Shown here: in pieces, positions 8,930-18,221 of the stretch
Layout: the number at the start of each line of letters is the position of its first letter
Numbering within the stretch: position 1 is the stretch's first letter
Source of the DNA: Bacteroidota bacterium
GTDB lineage: Bacteria; Bacteroidota; Bacteroidia; 2-12-FULL-35-15
Direction of reading: 5' to 3'
Length of the DNA: 64,000 nucleotides
NCBI GenBank assembly: GCA_025963775.1
Contig: JAOQAD010000002.1
Coordinates: 29,203 to 93,202 of the forward strand
Made by a program: the position numbers and the translations under genes
The notes under the pieces: generated by a model
Database searches by the model: none
What the model saw: the letters and a program-made list of their open reading frames with translations, nothing else
Told to the model about the DNA's origin: nothing

Positions 8930-9715
8930 TTGTTACTCAACTTCTTCAAATACCAGGGCACCGGTAATGATTTTATCATTATCGACAACCGTACCTCCGT
9001 TTTCAACAGGGCTGATCATGCGCTGGTGGCAAAGCTTTGCGACAGGCGCTTTGGGATCGGTGCCGACGGATTGATGCTGCTGCAGCATGCGCAGGGCTAC
9101 GATTTTGAAATGGTGTATTACAATTCCGACGGAAGGGAAAGCAGCATGTGCGGAAACGGCGGAAGGTGCATTGTTGAGTTTGCGCGCTCAGTCGGACTGG
9201 TAAAGAACAAGGCTCTTTTCCTTGCAACGGACGGCGAGCATGAAGCACTGGTGAAGACCGGTGCCATCAGCCTGAGGATGAATAATGTCAGTAAAGTGGA
9301 AATGAACGCGGCCTATTCATTTTTGAATACCGGTTCCCCGCATTACGTGGCTTTTGTGAACGATGTGGAGAATTACAATGTGTTTGAAAAGGGAAAAGAG
9401 ATCCGCTACAACGAGCGTTTTAAAGAAGAAGGTACGAATGTGAATTTCGTGGAAAAAAAATACAATGATCTTTTCGTAAGGACATACGAACGCGGCGTGG
9501 AAGGAGAGACTTATTCCTGCGGAACGGGTGTAACAGCGGCAGCGTTGGTGGCTTCGCTGAAAAATGTGGCTACAGCCGATGCCTACTGCGATATCATCAC
9601 ACTGGGCGGAAAGCTGAAAGTAAGCTTTCAAAAGCATCCCGATCATTCCTTTACCGACATCTGGCTGGAAGGCCCTGCAAGCTTTGTATTTAAAGGCGAA
9701 ATAAATATTTCCTGA
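8930..9715 (+). CDS. dapF: diaminopimelate epimerase
   Basis: DapF interconverts LL- and meso-diaminopimelate for lysine and peptidoglycan synthesis in the cytoplasm. Both catalytic cysteines are visible, in SSMCGNGGRC and SCGTGVTAAA. I choose TTG at 8930 as the start (M-L-L-N-F-F-K-Y-Q-G-T-G-N-D-F), because family members begin a few residues before FxKxQGxGNDF and this codon sits 1 nt after the upstream stop. The ORF-track start at 8864 would overlap the upstream gene by 65 nt. Length 261 is normal. Likely co-transcribed with the next genes. Confidence 0.94.
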   Translation: MLLNFFKYQGTGNDFIIIDNRTSVFNRADHALVAKLCDRRFGIGADGLMLLQHAQGYDFEMVYYNSDGRESSMCGNGGRCIVEFARSVGLVKNKALFLATDGEHEALVKTGAISLRMNNVSKVEMNAAYSFLNTGSPHYVAFVNDVENYNVFEKGKEIRYNERFKEEGTNVNFVEKKYNDLFVRTYERGVEGETYSCGTGVTAAALVASLKNVATADAYCDIITLGGKLKVSFQKHPDHSFTDIWLEGPASFVFKGEINIS

Positions 9716-9722
9716 GATTTCC

Positions 9723-10301
9723 ATGCATAGATTGAATCCATACACATTAAACATAGATAAGGCTTTTCATGAAGATGAATTGCTGAAAGGCGTTTACCTT
9801 GTTGTGCTGCATGCCTCGCGGATCCCGCCGCACATCGGGCTGATCGCCGGAAAAAAATATCATTCGCTTACGATCAAAGGCCAGGAGACCGATCATTCCA
9901 TTGAAGCGCTGCTGAAGAATATCCGCATGCGGAAAATCCCTTCGCTGTTCATTAAGATCAAAGCGCATCCTGTATTCAGCAACGATTTCCTGAAAGAACA
10001 TTTTATCCAGGATGTGCAGCAGTTCCCGAAAGTGTCTGTTGGCGGGGCAACCTGCCTGAGCCCGGTTAAGCTGTTCTTTGAAAAGGCATACGAAGTTCCG
10101 CTAAGCAATGTAAATTATCTTTTTGAGCTGCTGCCGGAGCTGGAACAAAATAAGCTGGTTGAACAGGTTTCCGCTTTAAACAGCGGAGAAAGCACTTTTC
10201 AGCTGCCTGTGTACGACCTGCAGCAGATCCATTCCGAGATCAGGCTGGCAGAGCAGGAAGCGAAGCAGATAAAGCAATCATCATTAAAACAACAGGCATG
10301 A
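9723..10301 (+). CDS. conserved hypothetical protein downstream of dapF
   Basis: A 192-residue soluble protein with no signal or membrane segment. The centre, GVYLVVLHASRIPPHIGLIAGKKYHSLTIKG, looks like a beta-rich domain, and the C-terminal third is helical and charged. I recognise no catalytic motif. Its stop overlaps the next start in ATGA (10298-10301), so translation is probably coupled with the acetyltransferase. Placement between dapF and a GNAT gene may be incidental. Confidence 0.75.
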   Translation: MHRLNPYTLNIDKAFHEDELLKGVYLVVLHASRIPPHIGLIAGKKYHSLTIKGQETDHSIEALLKNIRMRKIPSLFIKIKAHPVFSNDFLKEHFIQDVQQFPKVSVGGATCLSPVKLFFEKAYEVPLSNVNYLFELLPELEQNKLVEQVSALNSGESTFQLPVYDLQQIHSEIRLAEQEAKQIKQSSLKQQA

Positions 10302-10816
10302 AATTAAAAGGGCAGATGGTTACGCTGAGGGCATTGGAGCCGGAAGACATTGATGTGCTTTACAACTGGGAGAACGACCCGGAGAACTGGGCTGTGAGCA
10401 ATACGCAAACGCCTTTTTCGCGCTTTGTACTGGAGCAGTACATCACCACCGCTCATGTCGATATTTATTCCGCCAAGCAGTTGCGGCTGATGATCTGCGA
10501 CAAAGAAGGAAAAGCGGTTGGCAGCATCGACCTGTTCGATTTTGAGCCGAACCACCTGCGTGCAGGCGTAGGTATTCTCGTTGCCGATAAAACCGACAGA
10601 AGAAAAGGCTATGCTTCGGAAGCATTGGAATTACTGAGAAATTACTGCTTTGATATTTTAAACCTTCACCAGATCTATTGCAACATTACCACGGATAACG
10701 AATCAAGCATCCTGCTGTTCCAGAAACATGGCTTCCAGATCACCGGGATCAAAAAGCAGTGGATCCGCAGCGGAAGCGGTTACAAGGACGAATTGCTCCT
10801 GCAACTGATCCGCTAA
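10298..10816 (+). CDS. GNAT-family N-acetyltransferase
   Basis: The 172 residues follow the RimJ/RimL/SpeG type of GNAT fold: an N-terminal LRALEPEDIDVLYNWENDPENW, a central strand (KAVGSIDLFDFEPNHLRAGVGILV), a pyrophosphate-binding segment (DRRKGYASEALELLRNYCF), and the C-terminal NESSILLFQKHGFQITG. It transfers an acetyl group from acetyl-CoA to an amine; the acceptor is unknown. It overlaps the upstream gene by 4 nt and lies 10 nt before the cytochrome gene. Confidence 0.88.
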   Translation: MKLKGQMVTLRALEPEDIDVLYNWENDPENWAVSNTQTPFSRFVLEQYITTAHVDIYSAKQLRLMICDKEGKAVGSIDLFDFEPNHLRAGVGILVADKTDRRKGYASEALELLRNYCFDILNLHQIYCNITTDNESSILLFQKHGFQITGIKKQWIRSGSGYKDELLLQLIR

Positions 10817-10826
10817 ATCACCAATC

Positions 10827-12854
10827 ATGAGCCCGGGTTTAAAAAAAGTGATGTTGTTCCTGCTGCTGTCCGGCTTAGTGCTGGCCATGAGCTTTTGCGG
10901 GAACGACCATCCCGCTGCTGTTGCCACATCCGCGGAAGCGCCCGATCCTTACCTCAATCATTCTGACACTGCACATTATGTCGGTATGGCACAGTGTAAG
11001 CTTTGCCACCAATCGATTTACGATTCCTTCATTGAAACCGGCATGGGTAAAAGCTTTGATCATGCAAGCAAAGAGAAAAGCTCCGCAAAGTTTGACCAGC
11101 ATACGGTGATCTACGATAAGTATTCCGATTTTTATTATCATCCGTTCTGGGATGGCGACAGCCTGAAGATCATGGAATTCCGCCTGCAGGGAAAGGATAC
11201 GATCTATAAACGTATTGAAAGAGTTGATTACATTGTAGGATCCGGGCAGCATACTAATTCTCACATTCAAAGCGTGAACGGCTACCTGAACCAGATGCCG
11301 ATGACCTTTTACACGCAGAAAGGGCAGTGGGACCTGCCTCCCGGGTTTGAAGGCGGCTTCAATACGCGCTTTTCACGCAAGATCGGCCTGGAGTGCATGA
11401 GCTGCCACAATACCTTACCGGGATTTGTGGAAGGATCAGAAAATAAATTCTCGAGCGTTCCGGAAGGTGTTAATTGTGAGCGCTGTCACGGCCCGGGCAG
11501 CATCCATGTTCAGCAGCGATCTACGGGAAGTAAGATAGACACTTCGAAGTACATCGATTACTCGATCGTGAATCCCGGTAAGCTCAGTATTGAAAGGCAG
11601 TTCGATGTATGCCAGCGCTGCCATCTGCAGGGAAATGCCGTCCTGAAGGAAGGAAAATCCTTCTTCGATTTTAAGCCGGGTATGAAGCTTTCGGATTACA
11701 TGACCGTTTTCTTACCGCGCTATTCGGGCGCTGACAAGCAATTCATCATGGCATCGCATGCTGACAGGCTGAAGCAGAGCCAATGTTTTATCAAGTCATT
11801 GGACCAGTCGGATACGAATATGGCCTCTTTGCGTCCGTACAAAAATGCACTCACCTGTGTTACCTGCCACAACCCGCATGTGAGCGTGAAAGTAACCGGC
11901 AAGGAAGTGTTCAACAATGCCTGCAAAAATTGCCACAATACAAACACGCATAACGGGTTGTGCTCTGAAAAAAAAGAGCTGCGAAATAAGGTGCTGGACA
12001 ATTGTGTCAGCTGTCACATGCCGCGCTCAGGTTCCATCGACATTCCGCACGTAACCGTCCATGATCACTTCATCCGTAAACCCATGAAAGAGGAGGAAGT
12101 GGAGAAGGTGAAAGAATTTATCGGGCTGTATGCAGTGAATGAAAAAAATCCATCGGCGCTTACCAAAGCAAAAGCCTACATCCAGCAGTACGACAAGTTT
12201 GAATACAATCCAGTGTTCCTTGATTCGGCGGAAGCGCTGCTGAACAGCAAAGCCATTACCGACAAACAGCAAAGCTTTGAGCTGCGCGTTCATTTGTATT
12301 TCATGAAAAAGAATTACGCAGGGATCATCTCAGCGCTGAAGGCGATGGGCGAAGGTTATGCGGGCCGTGCATTCACCCACAAAAGCTGGGATAACAGCGA
12401 TGCATGGACGCTTTACAGGATCGGCGAAGCGTATTACAACAGTTCGGATCTTAACAATGCTTATACCTTTTACAAAAAGGCGGATGAGCTGGCGCCCTAC
12501 AATCCTGAGTTCGGAAATAAACTGGGTGCTGTACTGATGGCGCTGAACAGGATCCCGGAAGCTGTGAATGTATTTGAGTCGATTCTGAAAGAGAATCCTA
12601 AATTTGTACCCGCACTCACAAATCTTGGCTATGCGAATCTTGTCGCCGGCAAGGCACAGCAGGCGGAAATATTATACAAAAAAGCGCTGGCGCTGGATCC
12701 CGATTATGAGCCCCTGCTGATGAATGTGGCCGGGCTGAGGATCTATCGGCAGAACTATAAAGAAGCGGTTAAGATACTGGAAAAGGTGCTGAAGAAAAAC
12801 CCGGGAAATGAGCAGGCGAAGGGCGTATTGCTGAAATTAAAATCTGTCAACTAA
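10827..12854 (+). CDS. multiheme c-type cytochrome lipoprotein with C-terminal TPR repeats
   Basis: The 675-residue protein starts with an export signal ending LVLAMSFCGN, so a lipid anchor at Cys24 is possible although the lipobox is weak. Seven CxxCH heme sites follow: CKLCH near residue 57, CMSCH 190, CERCH 217, CQRCH 261, CVTCH 344, CKNCH 365 and CVSCH 393. From about residue 500 there are at least three tetratricopeptide repeats (e.g. ALTNLGYANLVAGKAQQAEILYKKALALDPD). This cytochrome c554-like plus TPR arrangement occurs in Bacteroidetes, where it is thought to act in periplasmic electron transfer. Partner and substrate are unknown, and no cytochrome-maturation gene is nearby. Confidence 0.88.
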   Translation: MSPGLKKVMLFLLLSGLVLAMSFCGNDHPAAVATSAEAPDPYLNHSDTAHYVGMAQCKLCHQSIYDSFIETGMGKSFDHASKEKSSAKFDQHTVIYDKYSDFYYHPFWDGDSLKIMEFRLQGKDTIYKRIERVDYIVGSGQHTNSHIQSVNGYLNQMPMTFYTQKGQWDLPPGFEGGFNTRFSRKIGLECMSCHNTLPGFVEGSENKFSSVPEGVNCERCHGPGSIHVQQRSTGSKIDTSKYIDYSIVNPGKLSIERQFDVCQRCHLQGNAVLKEGKSFFDFKPGMKLSDYMTVFLPRYSGADKQFIMASHADRLKQSQCFIKSLDQSDTNMASLRPYKNALTCVTCHNPHVSVKVTGKEVFNNACKNCHNTNTHNGLCSEKKELRNKVLDNCVSCHMPRSGSIDIPHVTVHDHFIRKPMKEEEVEKVKEFIGLYAVNEKNPSALTKAKAYIQQYDKFEYNPVFLDSAEALLNSKAITDKQQSFELRVHLYFMKKNYAGIISALKAMGEGYAGRAFTHKSWDNSDAWTLYRIGEAYYNSSDLNNAYTFYKKADELAPYNPEFGNKLGAVLMALNRIPEAVNVFESILKENPKFVPALTNLGYANLVAGKAQQAEILYKKALALDPDYEPLLMNVAGLRIYRQNYKEAVKILEKVLKKNPGNEQAKGVLLKLKSVN

Positions 12855-12877
12855 AATCATGCGAAGCGTTTCGTAAC

Positions 12878-13939
12878 ATGGCAAAAAAGAAATCAAGTTC
12901 ATCCTTTTTTAAAAAGATGATTATTGCGATAGTGTTCATTCTTCTGCTTGCGGGCGGAATCGGCGGCTACTGGGCCTATGTGAACCTGTACCAGCCGAAC
13001 GTGAACCTGGGCGATAAAAAATCAACGATCATTTATATTCCTACGGGTTCCGATTTTGATGATGTGCTGCGCATACTGAACCAGAACAATGTGCTGAAGA
13101 ACCGCACATCTTTCGAATGGCTGGCAGAGAAGAAAAAATACAAGAATGCCGTAAAGCCCGGCAAATACCGAATCCTTGCGAAGATGAGCAACAATGCGCT
13201 GGTGAACCTGCTGAGAGCCGGCATCCAGGAGCCGATCGAAATTAATTTCAACGGGCTGCATACGGTGGACCAGCTGATTATGAGAGTGGGGCGGAGGATC
13301 GAAGCGGATTCAACGGAGTTGCTCGCCGCTGTTCATGACAATGCCTACCTTGATAAATACGGGTTCAACGAGGATAATGTACAGGCCTTGTTCATTCCGA
13401 ATACTTACGAATTTTACTGGAACACTTCCCTCGATGAGTTCTTTGAGCGCATGGCGAAAGAGTATAAAAAATTCTGGACGGATGAGCGCAAGCAGAAAGC
13501 AAAGAAGATCGGATATTCTCAAACAGAGATCGCTACGCTGGCTTCCATTGTGCAGTCGGAACAATGCTGCGACAACGAAGAGAAGAAAACTATCGCCGGG
13601 TTGTACATCAATCGCCTGAAGGCAGATATGGCTTTGCAGTCGGATCCTACAGTCATTTATGCGGTCGGTGATTTCACGATCCAGCGGGTATCAACAGAGC
13701 AAACGCGCATCGATTCGCCTTACAACACTTACATGAACAAAGGCCTGCCGCCGGGCCCGATCGCGTTCGCGCAGCAATCATCCATTGATGCCGTGCTGAA
13801 TTACGAGGACAATGATTACATCTATATGTGTGCGAAGGAAGACCTTTCCGGAAAGCATTATTTCGCAAAGACCTACGACCAGCATTGCGTGTATGCGAAG
13901 AAATACCGCGATGCGCTGAATGCGAGGAATATTCATTAA
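12878..13939 (+). CDS. mltG: endolytic murein transglycosylase MltG (YceG family)
   Basis: MltG cleaves nascent peptidoglycan glycan strands at the inner membrane and sets their length. The 353 residues have a basic N-terminus, one membrane helix (MIIAIVFILLLAGGIGGYWAYV, about 13-34), a LysM-like segment (STIIYIPTGSDFDDVLRILNQN) and the YceG domain. The hallmark stretch IVQSEQCCDNEEKKTIAGLYINRL contains the expected catalytic Glu, and LQSDPTVIYA follows. The last gene of the plus run. Its TAA shares bases with the convergent DUF4328 stop in TTAA (13936-13939). Confidence 0.93.
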   Translation: MAKKKSSSSFFKKMIIAIVFILLLAGGIGGYWAYVNLYQPNVNLGDKKSTIIYIPTGSDFDDVLRILNQNNVLKNRTSFEWLAEKKKYKNAVKPGKYRILAKMSNNALVNLLRAGIQEPIEINFNGLHTVDQLIMRVGRRIEADSTELLAAVHDNAYLDKYGFNEDNVQALFIPNTYEFYWNTSLDEFFERMAKEYKKFWTDERKQKAKKIGYSQTEIATLASIVQSEQCCDNEEKKTIAGLYINRLKADMALQSDPTVIYAVGDFTIQRVSTEQTRIDSPYNTYMNKGLPPGPIAFAQQSSIDAVLNYEDNDYIYMCAKEDLSGKHYFAKTYDQHCVYAKKYRDALNARNIH

Positions 13940-14622
13940 ACCGGCATCCTTACAGGTTCCGGTTCGGGCCGGTTTTTAACATGTTCAGCCAGCTCCTTCT
14001 CAAATTCGTGAGCCCTTGTGAGCATGATGAGTGTTACAGTAACTGCAACCACGCCTACAATGCCTGATATGATCAGTGCCATTGTTGAATTCATAAGTCC
14101 GGGAACAGTATCGGTTGAGATGAAACGCAATGTAATGTTGGCTATGAGGTTGTTTGTCAGCCAAAAAGCCCACCACCAGCCTACGAGGGCAGAAGAAACA
14201 TTCAATTCACTGTTAGCCCCGTTTACCTGTTCCTGGCTTTCGTCCCAGATCTCACGCATGATCACGTATGGCCTCCCAAGATTCAGAAAAGGCACGAACC
14301 ATGCACCGATGGCCCATCCCGCAGTGTGATTCAATGTCCTGACCCCGAGCAGGTGCAGGTTCTTGTATGCCCTGTAAAACCAGGTGATGAATACGACCAT
14401 TGAAGCAAGCAGGGCAAGTGTGAGCAGTACGCTAAGCGTTACCTGGCGGATTGTGTTGCTGCTCGCATCTCCTGCACTAATCGCAATACCATTCAGGGCA
14501 TTTGACAACAGCCGGTATTGCATATAATTCGAATAAATGGAAATGATCTTTAATCCGAGGATCGAGTAAAAGATGATCTTCAGCGCTTTTGCAAGCGAGC
14601 TGTTTTTTAAAAGAGTAGTCAT
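13936..14622 (-). CDS. DUF4328 multi-pass membrane protein
   Basis: I start at ATG 14622 (MTTLLKNSSLAKALKIIFYSILGLK; 228 residues) because the 37-residue upstream extension is basic and runs into the promoter region of the divergent gene. Four to five membrane helices are visible (IIFYSILGLKIISIYS; LSVLLTLALLASMVVFITWFYRA; TAGWAIGAWFVPFLNL; ALVGWWWAFWLTNNLI; TMALIISGIVGVVAVTVTLIM). The RAYKNLHLLG and GWAIGAWFVPFLNLGRPY motifs are DUF4328 hallmarks. Function is unknown. It converges on mltG with the stop codons overlapping. Confidence 0.82.
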   Translation of the reverse strand: MTTLLKNSSLAKALKIIFYSILGLKIISIYSNYMQYRLLSNALNGIAISAGDASSNTIRQVTLSVLLTLALLASMVVFITWFYRAYKNLHLLGVRTLNHTAGWAIGAWFVPFLNLGRPYVIMREIWDESQEQVNGANSELNVSSALVGWWWAFWLTNNLIANITLRFISTDTVPGLMNSTMALIISGIVGVVAVTVTLIMLTRAHEFEKELAEHVKNRPEPEPVRMPV

Positions 14623-14749
14623 TGCATTAAGTTTAGTAGTGTTCCGTTTGCCGGACCGATGCCGCAAGATATGCAATAAAAGTATTTTTTTTGCCGGTTT
14701 TTGCAGGGAATATTGTAAACCGCAAGCCTTCATAATTTTCCAAAAAGAC

Positions 14750-14757
14750 TATCTTTG
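14750..14757 (+). promoter_or_regulatory. TAnnTTTG -7 box for the phosphohexomutase gene
   Basis: TATCTTTG followed by CAG, 18 nt before the ATG at 14776. The predicted leader is about 10-12 nt. Confidence 0.6.
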
Positions 14758-14775
14758 CAGCCTAACTAATCGGAT

Positions 14776-16182
14776 ATGACAAAGATCAAATTTGGAACAG
14801 ACGGATGGAGAGCCATCATCGCGAAAGATTTTACAGTTGAGAATGTTGCACGCGTTACGATCGCGACAGCGGAATGGGTGAAAAAGAATTTTGAAAAGCC
14901 TTCCGTGGTGGTTGGCCACGATTGCCGCTTTGCAGGCGAGCTGTTTGCTGAAACCACAGCAAAAGTGCTGGCGAATGCAGGCATCAAAGTTTTTCTTGCG
15001 AAAGATTTTGTTTCCACGCCAATGGTCTCTCTCGGCACCAAGCGCCTGAATGCCTCATTGGGCGTGATCATTACAGCTTCACACAACCCACCTTCCTACA
15101 ACGGCTATAAATTAAAAGGACATTTCGGCGGGCCGCTGCTGCCGGCTGACATTCAGAAAATAGAAGATATCATCCCGGATAAAAACAACATTGATGTGGA
15201 AAGCATATCGATCAGCGACCTTGTGAAAAAAGGAATGATCGAGTATGTCGACCTCGAAACAATGTACGTGGAGCACGTGGAGAAAAATTTCGATATGGAA
15301 GCGATCCGCAATACCAATATGAACTTCGCGTATGATGCGATGTTCGGTGCGGGCCAAAATGTAATGCGCAGGTTATTACCGGACATTACCTTTATGCACT
15401 GCGAGCATAATCCAGGCTTCGAAGGACAGGCGCCGGAGCCGATCCACAAGAACTTACAGCCATTCTCCTCGATGATCAAAGAGAGCGAAGATATCGACTG
15501 TGGGTTGGCGACAGACGGTGATGCCGACAGGATCGGGCTTTATAACGGCAAGGGAGAATTCGTTGATTCACATCATATCATCCTGTTGCTGATCAATTAT
15601 TTGGTGAGCCAGAAAAAATTCACAGGAAAGGTTGTGAATGCATTTTCGGTTACGCCGCGTGTGAAAAAAATGTGCGAGCATTACGGATTGGAATACCAGG
15701 TGGTGCAGATCGGCTTCAAGCACATTGCCGGGATTATGATCTCGGAAGATGTGTTGTTGGGCGGGGAAGAGAGCGGGGGCATCGCGATCAAAGGGCATAT
15801 TCCTGAGCGCGACGGGATCTGGATGGGATTAACGATCTGGGAATACATGGTAAAGTCAGGCAAAACGCTTGACCAGCTGATCGCGGAAGTGTATAAAATT
15901 GTGGGTGAATTCAAATTCGAGCGCAGTGATATGCACCTGGAAGAAGGATTGAAGAATGCGATCGTTGAAAACTGTAAGAACAATAAATACAAGGCATTCG
16001 GGCCTTATACCATCGACCGTGTTGAAACTATTGATGGCTGGAAATATTTCTTCAGCAATGGCGACTGGCTGATGATCCGCGCTTCGGGAACGGAGCCGGT
16101 GCTGCGTAATTATGCAGAATCAGAAACTACTGAAAAGGCATTTGCGATATTGAAAGCCGCAGAGAAAGAATTGCTGGGGTAA
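14776..16182 (+). CDS. phosphoglucomutase/phosphomannomutase family protein
   Basis: An alpha-D-phosphohexomutase of 468 residues, interconverting 1- and 6-phosphates of glucose or mannose for sugar-nucleotide and glycogen metabolism. The phosphoserine is Ser102 in ITASHNPPSYNGYK. The metal-binding loop is DGDADRIG, the sugar-binding loop GEESGG and the phosphate-binding loop RASGTEPVLR. It differs from the GlmM-like paralogue at 34079, whose loops are DPDVDR and GEGNGG, so the two probably use different sugars. It has its own promoter and no operon partner. Confidence 0.9.
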   Translation: MTKIKFGTDGWRAIIAKDFTVENVARVTIATAEWVKKNFEKPSVVVGHDCRFAGELFAETTAKVLANAGIKVFLAKDFVSTPMVSLGTKRLNASLGVIITASHNPPSYNGYKLKGHFGGPLLPADIQKIEDIIPDKNNIDVESISISDLVKKGMIEYVDLETMYVEHVEKNFDMEAIRNTNMNFAYDAMFGAGQNVMRRLLPDITFMHCEHNPGFEGQAPEPIHKNLQPFSSMIKESEDIDCGLATDGDADRIGLYNGKGEFVDSHHIILLLINYLVSQKKFTGKVVNAFSVTPRVKKMCEHYGLEYQVVQIGFKHIAGIMISEDVLLGGEESGGIAIKGHIPERDGIWMGLTIWEYMVKSGKTLDQLIAEVYKIVGEFKFERSDMHLEEGLKNAIVENCKNNKYKAFGPYTIDRVETIDGWKYFFSNGDWLMIRASGTEPVLRNYAESETTEKAFAILKAAEKELLG

Positions 16183-16435
16183 TAGTTCAGAGTGCCTGGT
16201 TTGTAGTTGGTGGACGGTTGACCTGAATCTCCCGCACTGACAATGCACAATAGTTACTTTGAGTGAGAATCTGCATTTTTACCGGGACCACCGTCATTCC
16301 GTGCCACGACACGGAATCTCTCTCATAAGGTTAGGGGAATTCAGTAAGCTTTAGAACGTGGGGTGTTTTAGAATAAGATCCCTCGGGCAAGCTCGGGATG
16401 ACAAAGTGCAGGTAAACAATTCGTTGCCCGTAAAC
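16183..16435. repeat. dispersed repeats between convergent genes
   Basis: The spacer holds CCGTCATTCCGTGCCACGAC followed by ACGGAATCTC (16291-16320), a palindrome related to those at 1426 and 59607-59688. It also holds AAGATCCCTCGGGCAAGCTC (16373-16404), which recurs almost unchanged at 24463-24497 and 24618-24655. No gene or classical terminator is seen. Confidence 0.75.
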
Positions 16436-17770
16436 CTACGAATCGTGCCTTCTCGTCCTGATCTTCGCTTTTTTCCCTTTCAGCTTTTCACGCTGTGCAG
16501 GGCCGCCAAGGTTCACCTTTTGGTTCTTTAAGCTTTTCTCGTGGAATGCAGGCCCGGCTTCTGCCTTTTGTTTCTGGGCTTTCAGGTAGGCTTTGTCAAA
16601 TTTCGGCTTGGTTTCTTCCTCTTCAATGAGCATAGTGGAAAGCTTCACGCCTTCCGGAAGAGGCTCGTAATCCATTCCCTTGTTCATCATTTTTTCGATC
16701 ACATCCTGGTACTCCTGTTCTTTCTCATTCACGAAAGAGATCGCGATACCATCTTTGTTTGCGCGGCCTGTACGGCCGATCCTGTGGATGTAATCTTCCG
16801 GAACTTCCGGCATTTCAAAATTGATAACGTGCGTTACGTCCGAGATATCGAGTCCGCGCGCGGCCACATCCGAAGCGATGAGCACACGTACGCTGCCTTC
16901 CTTGAATTCCTTCAGGATCCTGATCCGGTGCGCCTGTGATTTGGCAGAGTGAATGATCCCGAATGTATTTGGGATCTTGGAGTTCATGTGATCGAGCAGC
17001 CTGTCGGCGATCCTGATCGTGTTTGTAAAGATCAGCACTTTGCTCAGCTCAGCATCATTGGTGATCAGATCCTCCAGCAAAGCAGCCTTCGAATAGAAAT
17101 TCGGGACGTGATACACCTTCTGAACGATCTTCTCCAGCGGGGTTCCGTGTGCAGCGATCTCGATCTTTTCAGGGCCGTTAAAATATTTTGTAAGCAGTTT
17201 TTCGATCTCCTCATTCATCGTTGCCGAAAAAAGAATGTTCTGGCGCTTTACAGGAAGTGTTTCGAGGAAGGTATTCAGTTGCTGCTGGAAGCCCAGTCCG
17301 AGGAGCTGATCCACTTCATCAAGCACGAGCTTCTGAATGGATTTTAAACGCAGGATGCCGGTCAGCACAAGATCGACCAGCCTTCCGGGCGTAGCAACGA
17401 GAATGTCGATGCCATTATACACCAATTGCTTTTGAGTGGTGATATTCGTTCCCCCGTAAATGCCTTCATAACGAATGCTGGAGTAGGTTGTGAGTTTTTT
17501 GATCTCTGCCACGATCTGCAATACAAGCTCACGCGTAGGTACCACGATCAGCACCCGCGGATGCTTCTGCTCCGAATAGCTCAGCTGGCGGAGGATCGGC
17601 AGGAGGTAAGCAAATGTTTTACCTGTACCTGTTTGTGCGATCCCAACCACATCTCGCCCCGACATGATCACAGGGAATGCTTTTTCCTGGATAGGAGTGG
17701 GATTGATGTACTGGAGGTCGTCCAGCGCATTCATTAAAGGGCGGTTCAGGTTGAGTTCTTCGAAGGTCAT
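16436..17770 (-). CDS. DEAD-box family ATP-dependent RNA helicase (motif II reads DEVD)
   Basis: The 444-residue protein has the Q motif (PTPIQEKAFPVIMSGRD), Walker A (AQTGTGKTFA), PTREL, TPGRL, motif II DEVD, SAT, ARGLDISDVTHVINFEMP and the HRIGRTGR motif VI. A basic, low-complexity tail follows (KAKIRTRRH) and probably contacts RNA. The RhlE-like group acts in ribosome assembly and RNA turnover. The Ala-to-Val change in motif II keeps the catalytic Asp-Glu and is seen in some active helicases. A TATCTTTG box lies 17 nt upstream of the start. Confidence 0.93.
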   Translation of the reverse strand: MTFEELNLNRPLMNALDDLQYINPTPIQEKAFPVIMSGRDVVGIAQTGTGKTFAYLLPILRQLSYSEQKHPRVLIVVPTRELVLQIVAEIKKLTTYSSIRYEGIYGGTNITTQKQLVYNGIDILVATPGRLVDLVLTGILRLKSIQKLVLDEVDQLLGLGFQQQLNTFLETLPVKRQNILFSATMNEEIEKLLTKYFNGPEKIEIAAHGTPLEKIVQKVYHVPNFYSKAALLEDLITNDAELSKVLIFTNTIRIADRLLDHMNSKIPNTFGIIHSAKSQAHRIRILKEFKEGSVRVLIASDVAARGLDISDVTHVINFEMPEVPEDYIHRIGRTGRANKDGIAISFVNEKEQEYQDVIEKMMNKGMDYEPLPEGVKLSTMLIEEEETKPKFDKAYLKAQKQKAEAGPAFHEKSLKNQKVNLGGPAQREKLKGKKAKIRTRRHDS

Positions 17771-17787
17771 TTTAATAATATATACTG

Positions 17788-17795
17788 CAAAGATA
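17788..17795 (-). promoter_or_regulatory. TAnnTTTG -7 box for the RNA helicase gene
   Basis: The minus strand reads TATCTTTG then CAG, 17 nt before the ATG at 17770. Confidence 0.6.
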
Positions 17796-17938
17796 GCTTA
17801 ATTTCCCCGGTTTTATAACAAACACGGCACTTTTACGGCATTTTGGCCCAACCGGCGATCAAAAATGACCGCTCACCGAATTTAAAATTTCCGGCGCCCT
17901 TCCCAAAGTAATTTTACTTCGAATTAAAAAACATAAAA

Positions 17939-18190
17939 ATGAAAAAGTCTGTTTTAATCGGTTTGTTGATAGCCATCGGCTCAACTTCCATCATTTCCTG
18001 TAAAAAGGATTATTACTGCCAGTGCAAAAAGGTGTATACAAACAGCAACGGCTCCACGAGCACGTATGACGATGATGTGTACACGTTCAGGGATACAAGG
18101 GCACGTGCAGAAAGCAAATGTACCAATGAGGAAGGGACAGGCTCTGACCTTGTCGGCGGAAGCTATTCAAGAGAGTGCGAGATCAAATAA
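17939..18190 (+). CDS. small cysteine-containing lipoprotein, hypothetical
   Basis: An 83-residue protein with a lipoprotein signal: MKKSVLIGLLIAIGSTSIISC, Cys21 being the lipidation site. The short mature part has four further cysteines (YYCQCKK, ESKCTNE, SRECEIK) that could form two disulphides. Such mini-lipoproteins are frequent in Bacteroidetes and have no known role. It is isolated, with convergent neighbours downstream. Confidence 0.72.
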   Translation: MKKSVLIGLLIAIGSTSIISCKKDYYCQCKKVYTNSNGSTSTYDDDVYTFRDTRARAESKCTNEEGTGSDLVGGSYSRECEIK

Positions 18191-18221
18191 TCAGTGATTA
18201 AGGGTGATATGCAATTGTTTT

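Noticed and set aside
13936-13939. Overlapping convergent stop codons of mltG and DUF4328 (TTAA)
   Set aside because: This is a compact but common arrangement, not evidence of anything unusual.
16745-16800. Possible disruption of the DEAD-box motif (DEVD instead of DEAD)
   Set aside because: The catalytic Asp-Glu pair is kept and all other motifs are intact, so this is a variant and not a pseudogene sign.
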